From contig DFKZ01000077.1 of assembly GCA_002373975.1 (NCBI GenBank), positions 10,395 through 23,095 on the forward strand: a stretch of DNA of 12,701 bases, written 5' to 3'. The stretch is from Lachnospiraceae bacterium UBA3632 (lineage in GTDB: Bacteria > Bacillota > Clostridia > Lachnospirales > Lachnospiraceae). Both the position numbers and the translations under genes were made by a program. Positions 6,077 to 12,701 of the stretch are shown here, piece by piece. Position 1 is the first letter of the stretch, and the number at the start of each line of letters is the position of its first letter. The notes under the pieces were generated by a model. The model ran no database searches. It saw only the letters and a program-made list of their open reading frames with translations, and was not told the DNA's origin.

Positions 6077-6497
6077 CAGTTTTTACAATGAAGTGCTGAC
6101 GGATCACAATATGCATCCGATCCACAAGCACCCCATAGACAATCCCAATCTCGTGCTGGAGGGCGTCAACCCCTCATGCGGGGACGATATTGTTTTACAG
6201 CTGCGCGTGGAAGATGATAAAATAGTCGAAGGATCATTTGTGGGTGAAGGATGTGCCATAAGCCAGGCAAGTGCGGATATTATGCTGGAGCTTATCATTG
6301 GAAAGAGCAAAGACGAAGCGCTGTCTCTTTCCGATGCATTTATGAGAATGATCAGAAATGAGGCTTCCGAGGAAGATATAGAACTCCTGGATGAAGCCGG
6401 GGCATTAAAAGATATCAGCCATATGCCCGCACGTGTTAAATGCGCCGTGTTGGGATGGCATACCTTGGAAGAATTATTTGGAAGGAAGTCTGAATGA
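6069..6497 (+). CDS. sufU: SufU zinc-dependent sulfurtransferase
   Basis: SufU is the IscU-like zinc protein of Gram-positive SUF systems; it takes sulfur from SufS by ligand exchange at its zinc and passes it to SufBCD. The 142-residue protein carries the three cysteines and aspartate that bind zinc: C37 and D39 (NPSCGDD), C62 (GEGCAIS) and C125 (ARVKCAVLGW). The segment between the second and third cysteines (about 63-124) has the extra residues that separate SufU from IscU. It overlaps sufS by 8 bases and the next desulfurase by 4 (ATGA). Being the last of the five SUF genes, it sits between two cysteine desulfurases; partnership with SufS is expected from the family. Confidence 0.96.
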   Translation: MSDSFYNEVLTDHNMHPIHKHPIDNPNLVLEGVNPSCGDDIVLQLRVEDDKIVEGSFVGEGCAISQASADIMLELIIGKSKDEALSLSDAFMRMIRNEASEEDIELLDEAGALKDISHMPARVKCAVLGWHTLEELFGRKSE

Positions 6498-7645
6498 TTT
6501 ATCTGGACAATGCGGCAACGACAGTTACCGACCCTGAAGTGGTCAGGTCGATGCTGCCATATTTTACGGAAAATTTCGGAAATCCAAGCAGCATATACAG
6601 CATCGGCAATGATACCAAGAACGCCATTGCCAAGGCAAGAGCGCAGGTTGCCGGTCTTATAGGTGCAAGACCCGGGGAGATCTATTTTACATCAGGGGGC
6701 ACCGAATCAAACAACTGGGCAGTGACCGGGGCGGTTATGGCGCTTCAGAAAAAGCCCCATATCGTCGTGAGCGCCATAGAGCATCTGTCGGTGCTCAATC
6801 CCTGTAAAATGCTTGAAAAAATGGGATGTGAGGTCACATACCTGCCGGCCAGAAGTGACGGAACCATAAGCGTTGAAACCTTTGCGTCAAAGCTTCGTCC
6901 CGACACAGGATTTGTATCCATCATGCTGGCAAATAATGAGGTGGGAACCATCGAACCCATCAGGAAGCTGGCTGAGATCGTCCACGAAAAGGGTGCGATC
7001 TTTCACACCGATGCAGTGCAGGCAGTGGGGCATATTCCCGTGGATGTATATGATCTGGGAGTGGACCTTTTAAGCGGAAGCGCCCACAAATTCGGAGGCC
7101 CCAAGGGTGTGGGCTTCCTTTATGTCAAAGAGGGGATAAAGCTCAAGAAATTCATGTTCGGCGGGCACCAGCAGGAAGGGATGAGAGCCGGAACGGAAAA
7201 TGTACCGGGGATCGTAGGCCTCGGAACTGCGGCAGAGATCGCGGGGCGCGGACTTGAGAACCGCATGGGTCATATAGAATCTCTTCGGAACATGCTCTTA
7301 AATGAGATCAGAAACCGCATTCACGGTGTGCAGATTAACGGAACCATGCAGGGAAGACTGCCGGGAAATATCAATGTATCGATTCCCGGAATAGATGCGG
7401 AGAGCCTTGTTATCAGACTGGACAGGCAGGATATTTTTATATCCACCGGGGCGGCATGCTCTGCCGGAGCATCAAGACCGTCGCATGTGCTTAAAGCCCT
7501 CGGATACAACAATGACAGGCTTAAAGGAGCGATCAGGATCTCTGTTTCGGAATCCAACACCATCGGAGAGATCGAGAAGGTCGCCAGCGTTATTACGGAT
7601 GAAGTGTTCAAGATGTATGAGGCATCCGGAGCAGGATATTATTAA
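6494..7645 (+). CDS. IscS/NifS-type cysteine desulfurase, probably serving MnmA
   Basis: This is a second, group I cysteine desulfurase, distinct from sufS. The 383-residue protein starts MIYLDNAATT, typical of the class. It has H97 (SAIEHLSV), the cofactor segment HTDAVQAVGH (171-180), PLP lysine K199 (GSAHKFGGPKGVG), the arginine-glycine-threonine motif RAGTENV (231-237), and the catalytic cysteine C322 in the long mobile loop STGAACSAGASRPSHVL that marks group I enzymes. It overlaps sufU by 4 bases and its stop shares a base with the mnmA start. In B. subtilis the equivalent pair is yrvO-mnmA, where YrvO gives sulfur to MnmA for tRNA 2-thiouridine. I infer the same role here. Housekeeping Fe-S or thiamine sulfur supply cannot be excluded. 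Confidence 0.94.
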   Translation: MIYLDNAATTVTDPEVVRSMLPYFTENFGNPSSIYSIGNDTKNAIAKARAQVAGLIGARPGEIYFTSGGTESNNWAVTGAVMALQKKPHIVVSAIEHLSVLNPCKMLEKMGCEVTYLPARSDGTISVETFASKLRPDTGFVSIMLANNEVGTIEPIRKLAEIVHEKGAIFHTDAVQAVGHIPVDVYDLGVDLLSGSAHKFGGPKGVGFLYVKEGIKLKKFMFGGHQQEGMRAGTENVPGIVGLGTAAEIAGRGLENRMGHIESLRNMLLNEIRNRIHGVQINGTMQGRLPGNINVSIPGIDAESLVIRLDRQDIFISTGAACSAGASRPSHVLKALGYNNDRLKGAIRISVSESNTIGEIEKVASVITDEVFKMYEASGAGYY

Positions 7646-8736
7646 TGGGAAATAAGACAGTTGTAGTCGGCATGTCGGGAGGAGTGGATTCCTCCGTGGC
7701 CGCACTTCTTCTAAAAGAACAGGGATATGATGTTATCGGCGTCACTATGCAGATATGGCCCGATGAGGCTCCCGAACATGAGGGAGGATGCTGCGGCGTA
7801 TCGGCTGCGGCAGATGCAAGGGCTGTCGCCGAAAAGATCGGTATCCCTTTTTATGTTATCGATTTTACCGATGTGTTCAGAGAAAAGGTGATCGATTATT
7901 TCACACGCAGTTATCTGATGGGGAAAACCCCAAATCCCTGCATTGCCTGCAACAGATACGTTAAGTGGGAAGCATTGCTTTCAAAAAGCATTGACATAGG
8001 GGCGGATTATATAGCTACGGGACATTACGCCAGGATCGCAAAGCTTCCGAACGGACGCCTTGCTGTAAGAAATTCCGTTACGGCTGCAAAGGATCAGACG
8101 TATGCACTTTACAATCTCACGCAGGTGCAGCTTTCGAGAACACTTTTCCCCATCGGAGATCACTCTAAGGACGAGATAAGAGAGATAGCATCGCAGGCGG
8201 GACTTGTGGTCGCAAATAAGCCCGATTCCCAGGAGATATGTTTTGTACCGGATGGAGACTACGCAAAATATATTGAAAAACAGACAGCGGAGGACAGCTC
8301 GTTAACGCTCCCGCCGGCAGGAAATTTTGTAAATGCCGACGGGAAGGTCATAGGAAAACACAAGGGGATCACACATTACACAATAGGTCAGAGAAGAGGT
8401 CTTGAAATAGCTGCCGGACACAGGGTGTTTGTCACCGACATCAGACCGGAAACAAACGAAGTGGTGATAGGCGAGAATGAGGAATTGTTCACTACTGAGG
8501 TGATCTTTGAAGATGTTAATTATATGGCAGTGCCCGGGCTTAACGCAGGGGAAAAGCTAAGGGTAAAAGCCAAGATAAGATACAATCATTCCGGGGAAGA
8601 GGGCGAGATAGAGGCTCTTCCCGGAGGTAAGGCAATATGCCGTTTTAATAAGCCCGTGAGAGCCGCCACACCGGGCCAGGCGCTTGTCTTTTATATTGAT
8701 GAATATGTGGCGGGAGGAGGAACGATATGCCGATAA
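7645..8736 (+). CDS. mnmA: tRNA-specific 2-thiouridylase MnmA
   Basis: MnmA adenylates U34 of the Glu, Gln and Lys tRNAs and replaces its 2-oxygen with sulfur, using a persulfide supplied by a cysteine desulfurase. The 363-residue protein has the PP-loop GMSGGVDSS (9-17) near the N-terminus. The catalytic pair is C99 (NPCIACN) and C199 (SQEICFVPDG). The KDQTYAL segment (149-155) and the C-terminal beta-barrel domain beginning near GKHKGITHYTIGQRRGL are typical. The ATG overlaps the stop of the preceding desulfurase by one base (TAATG). The 3' end overlaps the PHP gene by 10 bases. Its place directly after an IscS-type gene supports a dedicated sulfur relay. Identification is secure. Confidence 0.97.
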   Translation: MGNKTVVVGMSGGVDSSVAALLLKEQGYDVIGVTMQIWPDEAPEHEGGCCGVSAAADARAVAEKIGIPFYVIDFTDVFREKVIDYFTRSYLMGKTPNPCIACNRYVKWEALLSKSIDIGADYIATGHYARIAKLPNGRLAVRNSVTAAKDQTYALYNLTQVQLSRTLFPIGDHSKDEIREIASQAGLVVANKPDSQEICFVPDGDYAKYIEKQTAEDSSLTLPPAGNFVNADGKVIGKHKGITHYTIGQRRGLEIAAGHRVFVTDIRPETNEVVIGENEELFTTEVIFEDVNYMAVPGLNAGEKLRVKAKIRYNHSGEEGEIEALPGGKAICRFNKPVRAATPGQALVFYIDEYVAGGGTICR

Positions 8737-9551
8737 TATCTGATTGTCATTTACATTCACATCACTCAGCCGATTCCACAGCTTCCATGGAATCAATGAT
8801 CGAGGCCGGAATAGCTGCCGGGCTTAAGATCATGTGCTTTACGGAGCATAATGATTTCATGCTTCCGGATGTTCCGGGGGCAAAGCACGCATCGGACGAG
8901 TGGGTGCTTAATACCGATTCCTATCTGTATGAACTTCTGCAGTACAGGGAAAAGTATAAGGACAGGATCAAGATCCTGTTCGGTGCCGAGATAGGGCTTC
9001 AGGATATATGCGTCAGGGAAAATGCCGTGTTTGCAAAATCCCATGAGTTCGATTTCCTGATAGGTTCAACTCATATCGTAAGAGGAATGGATCCTTACTA
9101 TCCCGAGTATTTCGAGGGAAGAGACAGGGAAGATGCCTATCACGAGTATTTTGAGGCGGAGCTTCAGAGCATTAAGAAGAACTCCAACTTCGACGTGTAC
9201 GGACATCTTGATTACGTGGTAAGGTACGGCGGAGGACTTGCCGAAGGCTATGATCTCTCAAGGCATATGGATCTTTTTGACGAGATCCTCAAAACCCTTA
9301 TTGATAAAGAAAAAGGTATAGAGTTAAACAGTGGAGGTCTCAAAAAGGGAATGAAGGATTTCCATCCGAGGATGGAAGTGATAAAGCGATATCGTGAGCT
9401 CGGCGGGGAGATAATAACCGTGGGATCCGATGCGCACGCACCCGAAAATGTGGCCGACGGATTTGACAGAGCTTGTGAAGTGCTCAAGGAATGCGGCTTT
9501 AAATACTACTGCGTATTTGAAAAGAGAACGCCGGAATTCTTTAAACTGTGA
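8727..9551 (+). CDS. PHP-family phosphoesterase (histidinol-phosphatase-like)
   Basis: The 274-residue protein is a single PHP domain, a metal-dependent phosphoesterase fold that includes the HisK/HisJ histidinol-phosphatases. Metal-binding residues are all visible in order: H8 and H10 (DCHLHSHH), H41 (FTEHND), E88 (FGAEIGLQ), H116 (GSTHIV), H160 (YGHLDYV), D235 and H237 (GSDAHAPE). The start at 8727 has a strong ribosome binding site (GGGAGGAGGAACGAT) inside the end of mnmA and overlaps it by 10 bases. Length and motifs fit histidinol-phosphatase (EC 3.1.3.15), and annotation pipelines usually name it so. No other his gene is nearby, so the substrate could be another phosphate ester. The family is confident; the substrate is not. 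Confidence 0.9.
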   Translation: MPIISDCHLHSHHSADSTASMESMIEAGIAAGLKIMCFTEHNDFMLPDVPGAKHASDEWVLNTDSYLYELLQYREKYKDRIKILFGAEIGLQDICVRENAVFAKSHEFDFLIGSTHIVRGMDPYYPEYFEGRDREDAYHEYFEAELQSIKKNSNFDVYGHLDYVVRYGGGLAEGYDLSRHMDLFDEILKTLIDKEKGIELNSGGLKKGMKDFHPRMEVIKRYRELGGEIITVGSDAHAPENVADGFDRACEVLKECGFKYYCVFEKRTPEFFKL

Positions 9552-9568
9552 CCGGGGGAAAAGATACG

Positions 9569-9582
9569 GCCCGGGCCCGGGC
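9569..9582. repeat. 14-nt all-GC perfect palindrome
   Basis: GCCCGGGCCCGGGC reads the same on both strands. It sits in the 58-base gap between the PHP gene and the next ORF. CCGGG at 9552-9556 can also pair with CCCGG at 9570-9574. There is no T run after it, so it is not a standard terminator. Confidence 0.7.
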
Positions 9583-9609
9583 AATATTTGAAAACAAGGA
9601 GATAAAGTT

Positions 9610-9843
9610 ATGGCAATGAATCCCGCAAGTCTCATGAAAATGATGACTTTAAAGAATAAATTCGAGAAGAATCACCCTAAGTTTTTTGCTTTTCTGAGTG
9701 CGGTTTTTTCCAGACCCATCGAAGAGGGGACCATAATAGAACTGACTGTTAAAAGACCGGGAGAAGATCCGATCACCACTAACATTTCGGTTACACAGGA
9801 TGATATCGAGATGTTTAATGAGCTTAAGAATATCAGAGATTAA
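9610..9843 (+). CDS. Small hypothetical protein (77 aa)
   Basis: I do not recognise this family. The product is 77 residues, basic in its N-terminal half and acidic in its C-terminal half, with no cysteine. Residues 1-36 look helical and amphipathic (MKMMTLKNKFEKNHPKFFAF followed by LSAVFSRPI); residues 38-60 look like two beta strands (GTIIELTVKRPGEDPITTNI); a short acidic helix closes the protein. It may sit on the membrane surface, but there is no clear transmembrane segment. The start at 9610 has a strong ribosome binding site, AAGGAG at 9597-9602, so this is a real and well-translated gene. Its stop shares a base with the MATE start (TAATG), suggesting stoichiometric coupling with the transporter. 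An accessory role to the transporter is only an inference. Confidence 0.8.
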   Translation: MAMNPASLMKMMTLKNKFEKNHPKFFAFLSAVFSRPIEEGTIIELTVKRPGEDPITTNISVTQDDIEMFNELKNIRD

Positions 9844-11261
9844 TGAGTTTTAAAAGTAAATTTATTGGCGACAGAGCCTTTTATAAAACTGTGCTTGTCA
9901 TAGCTGTTCCCATCATGGTACAGAACGGAGTGTCGAACTTTGTCAATATGCTCGACAACCTGATGATAGGAAGGCTCGGAACAAATGCACTTTCAGGCGT
10001 CGCCATATCAAATCAGATAATGTTTGTATACTACCTGCTCGTGCTTGGTGCTTCCGCCGGAGTGGGTATTTTTACTGCCCAATATCATGGCATGGGAGAT
10101 ACCGAAGGTGTCCGCAACACTTTCAGGTTTAAGATGGTGGTAAATGCCGTGCTTACCGCCCTTGTGATCGTGTTCCTGATGATAATGTCGGAGACGCTCA
10201 TAGGCCTTTTCCTGAAGGGTGAGGGAACAGCCGCGGATGCAGCCGAAACCCTCAGCATGGGAAAAGTCTACATGAAGATCATGCTCATCGGGCTCATTCC
10301 CAATGCCGCCACATTTTCGTATGCGAGTACACTGCGGGAAACAGGGCAGACAAAGGTGCCGATGATCGCATCGATAGTTGCGATAGTCGTGAACCTTATC
10401 GGAAACCTGCTTCTCATATACGGATTGCTTGGACTGCCCGCTCTGGGCGCTGCCGGAGCGGCTATCGCCACGGTCATTTCCAGGTTCGTTGAACTGGGAG
10501 TGCTTGCCGTATACACCGGTACCCACAGTGCGGAACATCCTTTTATTATCGGCGCATTCAGGAGCTTTGGAGTGGCTCCGGAGCTGGCGGGAAAGTATCT
10601 GCTTAAGTCTCTTCCGCTTATGGCAAATGAAACACTATGGGCTTTGGGGCAGACCACTATGAATCAGTGCTATTCCTACAGAAGCCTGAAAGCCGTGGCT
10701 GCACTTAATATCGAGTCAACCATATGGAATCTGTTGGGAGTGTCTTTCCTTGCCATGGGAGAAGCGGTGGGTATAGTCGTAGGACAGATACTCGGAAGCG
10801 GAGACATAGAGAAGGCCAAAGACCATGCCCGGAAGATGAGAGCATTTACTGTTGCACTTGGCTTTTTGTTTGGAATACTCATGATCGCGATATGTCCGTT
10901 TTTCCCGAGGCTTTACAACACCACCGATGATGTGAGGCATATGGCGACACAGTTCATATTCATCTACGGCGCACTCATGCCGCTTTTTGCATATACGCAT
11001 GCCTCCTACTTTACCATAAGGTCGGGAGGAAACACCCTTATAACCTTTATCTTTGACAGCTGCTTTGTGTGGCTGCTCTCCGTGCCTCTGGCTTTTGTGC
11101 TCAGCCGGTATACAAAGCTTCCCGTGGTGTATATGATAGCAGCGGTCCAGTCGCTGGAGATCATAAAATGCTGCATAGGCGGAGGCATGGTGCTGAGTGG
11201 GATCTGGGCAAGGAATATAGTGTCCGGAAAAGGGGCGGAGGATGCTCCAGGTACCCCATAA
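9843..11261 (+). CDS. MATE family efflux transporter
   Basis: This is a multidrug and toxic compound extrusion (MATE) carrier, an inner-membrane antiporter driven by sodium or proton gradients. The 472-residue protein is uniformly hydrophobic with about twelve predicted membrane helices. It shows the family landmarks: IAVPIMVQNGVSNFVNMLDN (residues 20-39) followed by LMIGRLGTNALSGVA in helices 1-2, then GASAGVGIFTAQYHG in the first loop, the repeat-like N..LNI and MGEAVGIVVGQILGSGD segment in the second half, and ASTLRETGQTKVPM (TLRATGxTKxPM-type). It starts at ATG 9843, one base overlapping the preceding gene, with only a weak ribosome binding site, so its translation probably depends on that gene. 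No terminator follows the stop; a consensus promoter begins six bases later. The substrate is unknown. Confidence 0.93.
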   Translation: MSFKSKFIGDRAFYKTVLVIAVPIMVQNGVSNFVNMLDNLMIGRLGTNALSGVAISNQIMFVYYLLVLGASAGVGIFTAQYHGMGDTEGVRNTFRFKMVVNAVLTALVIVFLMIMSETLIGLFLKGEGTAADAAETLSMGKVYMKIMLIGLIPNAATFSYASTLRETGQTKVPMIASIVAIVVNLIGNLLLIYGLLGLPALGAAGAAIATVISRFVELGVLAVYTGTHSAEHPFIIGAFRSFGVAPELAGKYLLKSLPLMANETLWALGQTTMNQCYSYRSLKAVAALNIESTIWNLLGVSFLAMGEAVGIVVGQILGSGDIEKAKDHARKMRAFTVALGFLFGILMIAICPFFPRLYNTTDDVRHMATQFIFIYGALMPLFAYTHASYFTIRSGGNTLITFIFDSCFVWLLSVPLAFVLSRYTKLPVVYMIAAVQSLEIIKCCIGGGMVLSGIWARNIVSGKGAEDAPGTP

Positions 11262-11266
11262 TGGAC

Positions 11267-11294
11267 TTGACAAAAGGCGGGGATATTGTATAAT
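11267..11294 (+). promoter_or_regulatory. Consensus sigma-A promoter
   Basis: Perfect TTGACA (11267-11272) and perfect TATAAT (11289-11294) with a 16-base spacer. The start of transcription should be near 11301. It drives the small membrane protein and, since no terminator or better promoter was seen before gap, perhaps gap as well. Confidence 0.87.
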
Positions 11295-11300
11295 TATATA

Positions 11301-11312
11301 GTGCGTTCGCAC
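11301..11312. promoter_or_regulatory. GTGCGTTCGCAC inverted repeat at the transcription start
   Basis: GTGC (11301-11304) and GCAC (11309-11312) flank GTTC, giving inverted arms exactly at the predicted +1 of the promoter above. It could be an operator for a repressor or a 5'-terminal mRNA hairpin that protects the message. Confidence 0.45.
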
Positions 11313-11350
11313 GTATTGGGTCAATCTATTCAAACGGAGGTATTTTCAAA

Positions 11351-11689
11351 ATGAACAATACAAAATTCGAGGCTGTAAGATACTGCATTATCGGTATTAT
11401 CATAGCCGCTGTGGGAATGTTCTTCAATCTTGTCAAATTCAATACCGCTCTTGTTCCTACTTTTTTCAAGAATATTCAGGCTCTTGGGTTTGACGGGGCT
11501 GTGAAAAAGAATCCTTTAATGGTCATGGCCGGAGCCAAGAATATCAAGAATGCGATCATGATATTCGGAATGCATTTCTCTGTTCTCGGTTTTGTGCTTG
11601 TATTCGCAGGAGCGGTTCTTGTCATTCTCGGACTTCTCGGATTTTTCGTATTTGCCGATGAAAAGAGAAAGAACGCTGTTGTCAGATAA
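11351..11689 (+). CDS. Small integral membrane protein, unknown function
   Basis: I do not recognise a named family. The 112-residue protein has one hydrophobic segment near residues 12-29 (CIIGIIIAAVGMFFNLV) and a longer one at about 69-102 (beginning IMIFGMHFSVLGFVLVFAGA) that could hold one or two passes. Between them lies a basic-and-polar loop (about 30-68). A positively charged tail (DEKRKNAVVR) follows the last helix, suggesting a cytoplasmic C-terminus. The start is set by CGGAGG at 11335-11340. A consensus promoter 57-84 bases upstream indicates strong expression. gap follows after 57 bases with no terminator seen, so the two may be co-transcribed. No function can be assigned. Confidence 0.82.
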   Translation: MNNTKFEAVRYCIIGIIIAAVGMFFNLVKFNTALVPTFFKNIQALGFDGAVKKNPLMVMAGAKNIKNAIMIFGMHFSVLGFVLVFAGAVLVILGLLGFFVFADEKRKNAVVR

Positions 11690-11746
11690 ATTTTAGGAAT
11701 ATATTGCTGTTTAAAATATATATCAAATTACCAGGAGGAATCAAAA

Positions 11747-12701
11747 ATGGCAGTAAAAGTAGCAATTAACGGATTTGGACGTATCGGACGTCTTGCATTC
11801 AGACAGATGTTCGGAGCAGAAGGATTTGAGATCGTGGCTATCAACGACCTTACTTCTCCCGAGATGCTCGCACATCTTCTTAAGTATGACTCAACTCAGG
11901 GTCGTTATGCACTTTGCGACAAGGTAACTTTCGGTGAGGATTCCATTTCCGTAGACGGAAAGAAGATCACCATCTACAAGGAAGCAGATGCTAAGAACCT
12001 TCCCTGGGGTCAGCTCGGAGTAGACGTTGTTCTTGAGTGTACCGGTTTCTACACCAGCAAGGAAAAGGCTCAGGCTCACATCGATGCAGGCGCTAAGCAT
12101 GTTATCATCTCCGCACCCGCAGGAAATGACCTTCCTACCATCGTTTACAACGTTAACCACAAGAATCTTACCAAGGATGACAAGATCATCTCTGCAGCTT
12201 CCTGCACCACCAACTGCCTTGCACCTATGGCAAAGGCTCTTAACGATCTTGCTACCATCAAGTCCGGTATCATGTGCACCATCCACGCTTACACAGGCGA
12301 TCAGATGACACTTGACGGACCTCAGAGAAAGGGCGACAAGAGACGTTCACGTGCTGCAGCTTGCAACATCGTTCCCAACTCAACAGGCGCTGCAAAGGCT
12401 ATCGGCCTTGTAATCCCTGAGCTCAACGGAAAGCTCATCGGCGCTGCACAGCGTGTACCTACCCCTACAGGATCAACCACTATCCTTACTGCAGTTGTAG
12501 AAGGAAATGTTACCAAGGAGCAGATCAATGACGCTATGAAGGCAGCTTCAAACGAGTCATTCGGTTACAACACCGACGAGATCGTTTCTTCCGATATCGT
12601 TGGAATGACCTACGGATCACTCTTTGATGCTACTCAGACAATGGTTCTTCCTCTTGATAACGGAACTACTCAGGTTCAGGTTGTTTCTTGGTATGACAAC
12701 G
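11747..12701 (+). CDS. gap: Glyceraldehyde-3-phosphate dehydrogenase, type I (3'-truncated by window)
   Basis: GAPDH oxidises glyceraldehyde 3-phosphate to 1,3-bisphosphoglycerate with NAD in glycolysis. The open frame runs 318 codons to the window edge without a stop, close to complete, since the family is about 335 residues. The N-terminal NAD-binding motif is INGFGRIGR (7-15), and D34 in AINDLTSP favours NAD over NADP. The catalytic C153 lies in SAASCTTNCLAP, its partner is H180 (TIHAYTGDQ), and the phosphate-site segments PNSTGAAKA and RVPTPTGSTT follow. The C-terminal part includes VVSWYDN. The start at 11747 has a strong AGGAGG (11733-11738). Codon use is much more biased than in the neighbouring operon (many CTT, ATC, AAC, ACC), as expected of a very highly expressed gene. 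Confidence 0.97.
   Translation, partial: MAVKVAINGFGRIGRLAFRQMFGAEGFEIVAINDLTSPEMLAHLLKYDSTQGRYALCDKVTFGEDSISVDGKKITIYKEADAKNLPWGQLGVDVVLECTGFYTSKEKAQAHIDAGAKHVIISAPAGNDLPTIVYNVNHKNLTKDDKIISAASCTTNCLAPMAKALNDLATIKSGIMCTIHAYTGDQMTLDGPQRKGDKRRSRAAACNIVPNSTGAAKAIGLVIPELNGKLIGAAQRVPTPTGSTTILTAVVEGNVTKEQINDAMKAASNESFGYNTDEIVSSDIVGMTYGSLFDATQTMVLPLDNGTTQVQVVSWYDN

Noticed and set aside
11230..11260. Terminator at the 3' end of the MATE gene (GGGG...CCCC and GGAG/CTCC arms)
   Set aside because: The arms are short and imperfect, lie inside the coding sequence, and have no T run after them.
11690..11746. Separate promoter for gap around TAAAAT (11712-11717)
   Set aside because: No acceptable -35 element lies 16-18 bases upstream (AATTTT only). 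The AT-rich stretch alone is not enough.
12027..12308. Plus-strand 93-residue frame inside gap
   Set aside because: It is a shadow frame of the clearly identified GAPDH gene, rich in Leu, Pro, Ser and Thr, as expected from frame-shifted reading of biased codons.
1..12701. Defence system, mobile element or CRISPR signature
   Set aside because: No transposase, integrase, nuclease, toxin or regularly spaced repeat was seen on either strand. The window reads as core chromosome.

Overview
The window looks like an ordinary chromosomal stretch from a low-to-mid GC Firmicute, most likely a Lachnospiraceae relative of Butyrivibrio or Roseburia. This rests on protein style (SufU-type scaffold, SUF order C-B-D-S-U, the GAPDH sequence, small lachnospiral orphan proteins) and on consensus sigma-A promoters and AGGAGG ribosome binding sites. 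No 16S gene is present, so the family is an inference. Every confident gene is on the + strand. I see no tRNA, rRNA, CRISPR array, insertion sequence or phage gene.

Layout. 1-307: the end (or whole) of a small unrecognised protein. 296-428: a consensus promoter carrying a tandemly duplicated -35 region, a candidate NrdR box between its hexamers, and a hairpin at the predicted 5' end of the transcript. 429-878: nrdR, the ATP-cone/zinc-ribbon repressor of ribonucleotide reductase genes. 909-1524: a self-contained unit with a flagellar-type sigma-D promoter, a structured leader with GGA motifs in hairpin loops, a 130-residue protein of unknown function and a strong intrinsic terminator. 1526-11261: one long, tightly packed operon: sufC, sufB, sufD, sufS, sufU, a second (IscS/NifS-type) cysteine desulfurase, mnmA, a PHP-family phosphoesterase, a 77-residue orphan and a MATE transporter. 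Most junctions overlap by 1 to 14 bases. 11267-12701: a second consensus promoter, a small membrane protein, then gap (GAPDH), which runs off the window end.

How the genes work together. SufS and SufU mobilise sulfur from cysteine to the SufBCD scaffold for Fe-S cluster assembly. The second desulfurase abuts mnmA, the tRNA 2-thiouridylase, as in the Bacillus subtilis yrvO-mnmA pair, so it probably feeds sulfur to tRNA thiolation. The operon therefore joins the two main outlets of cysteine sulfur. The roles of the PHP protein, the 77-residue protein and the MATE pump in it are not explained by sequence.

The most interesting part is 909-1427. A protein with no recognised function sits behind a near-perfect sigma-D promoter and a leader whose alternative hairpins present CsrA-type motifs, which is the regulatory style of flagellin genes. 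This suggests an undescribed motility-associated protein.
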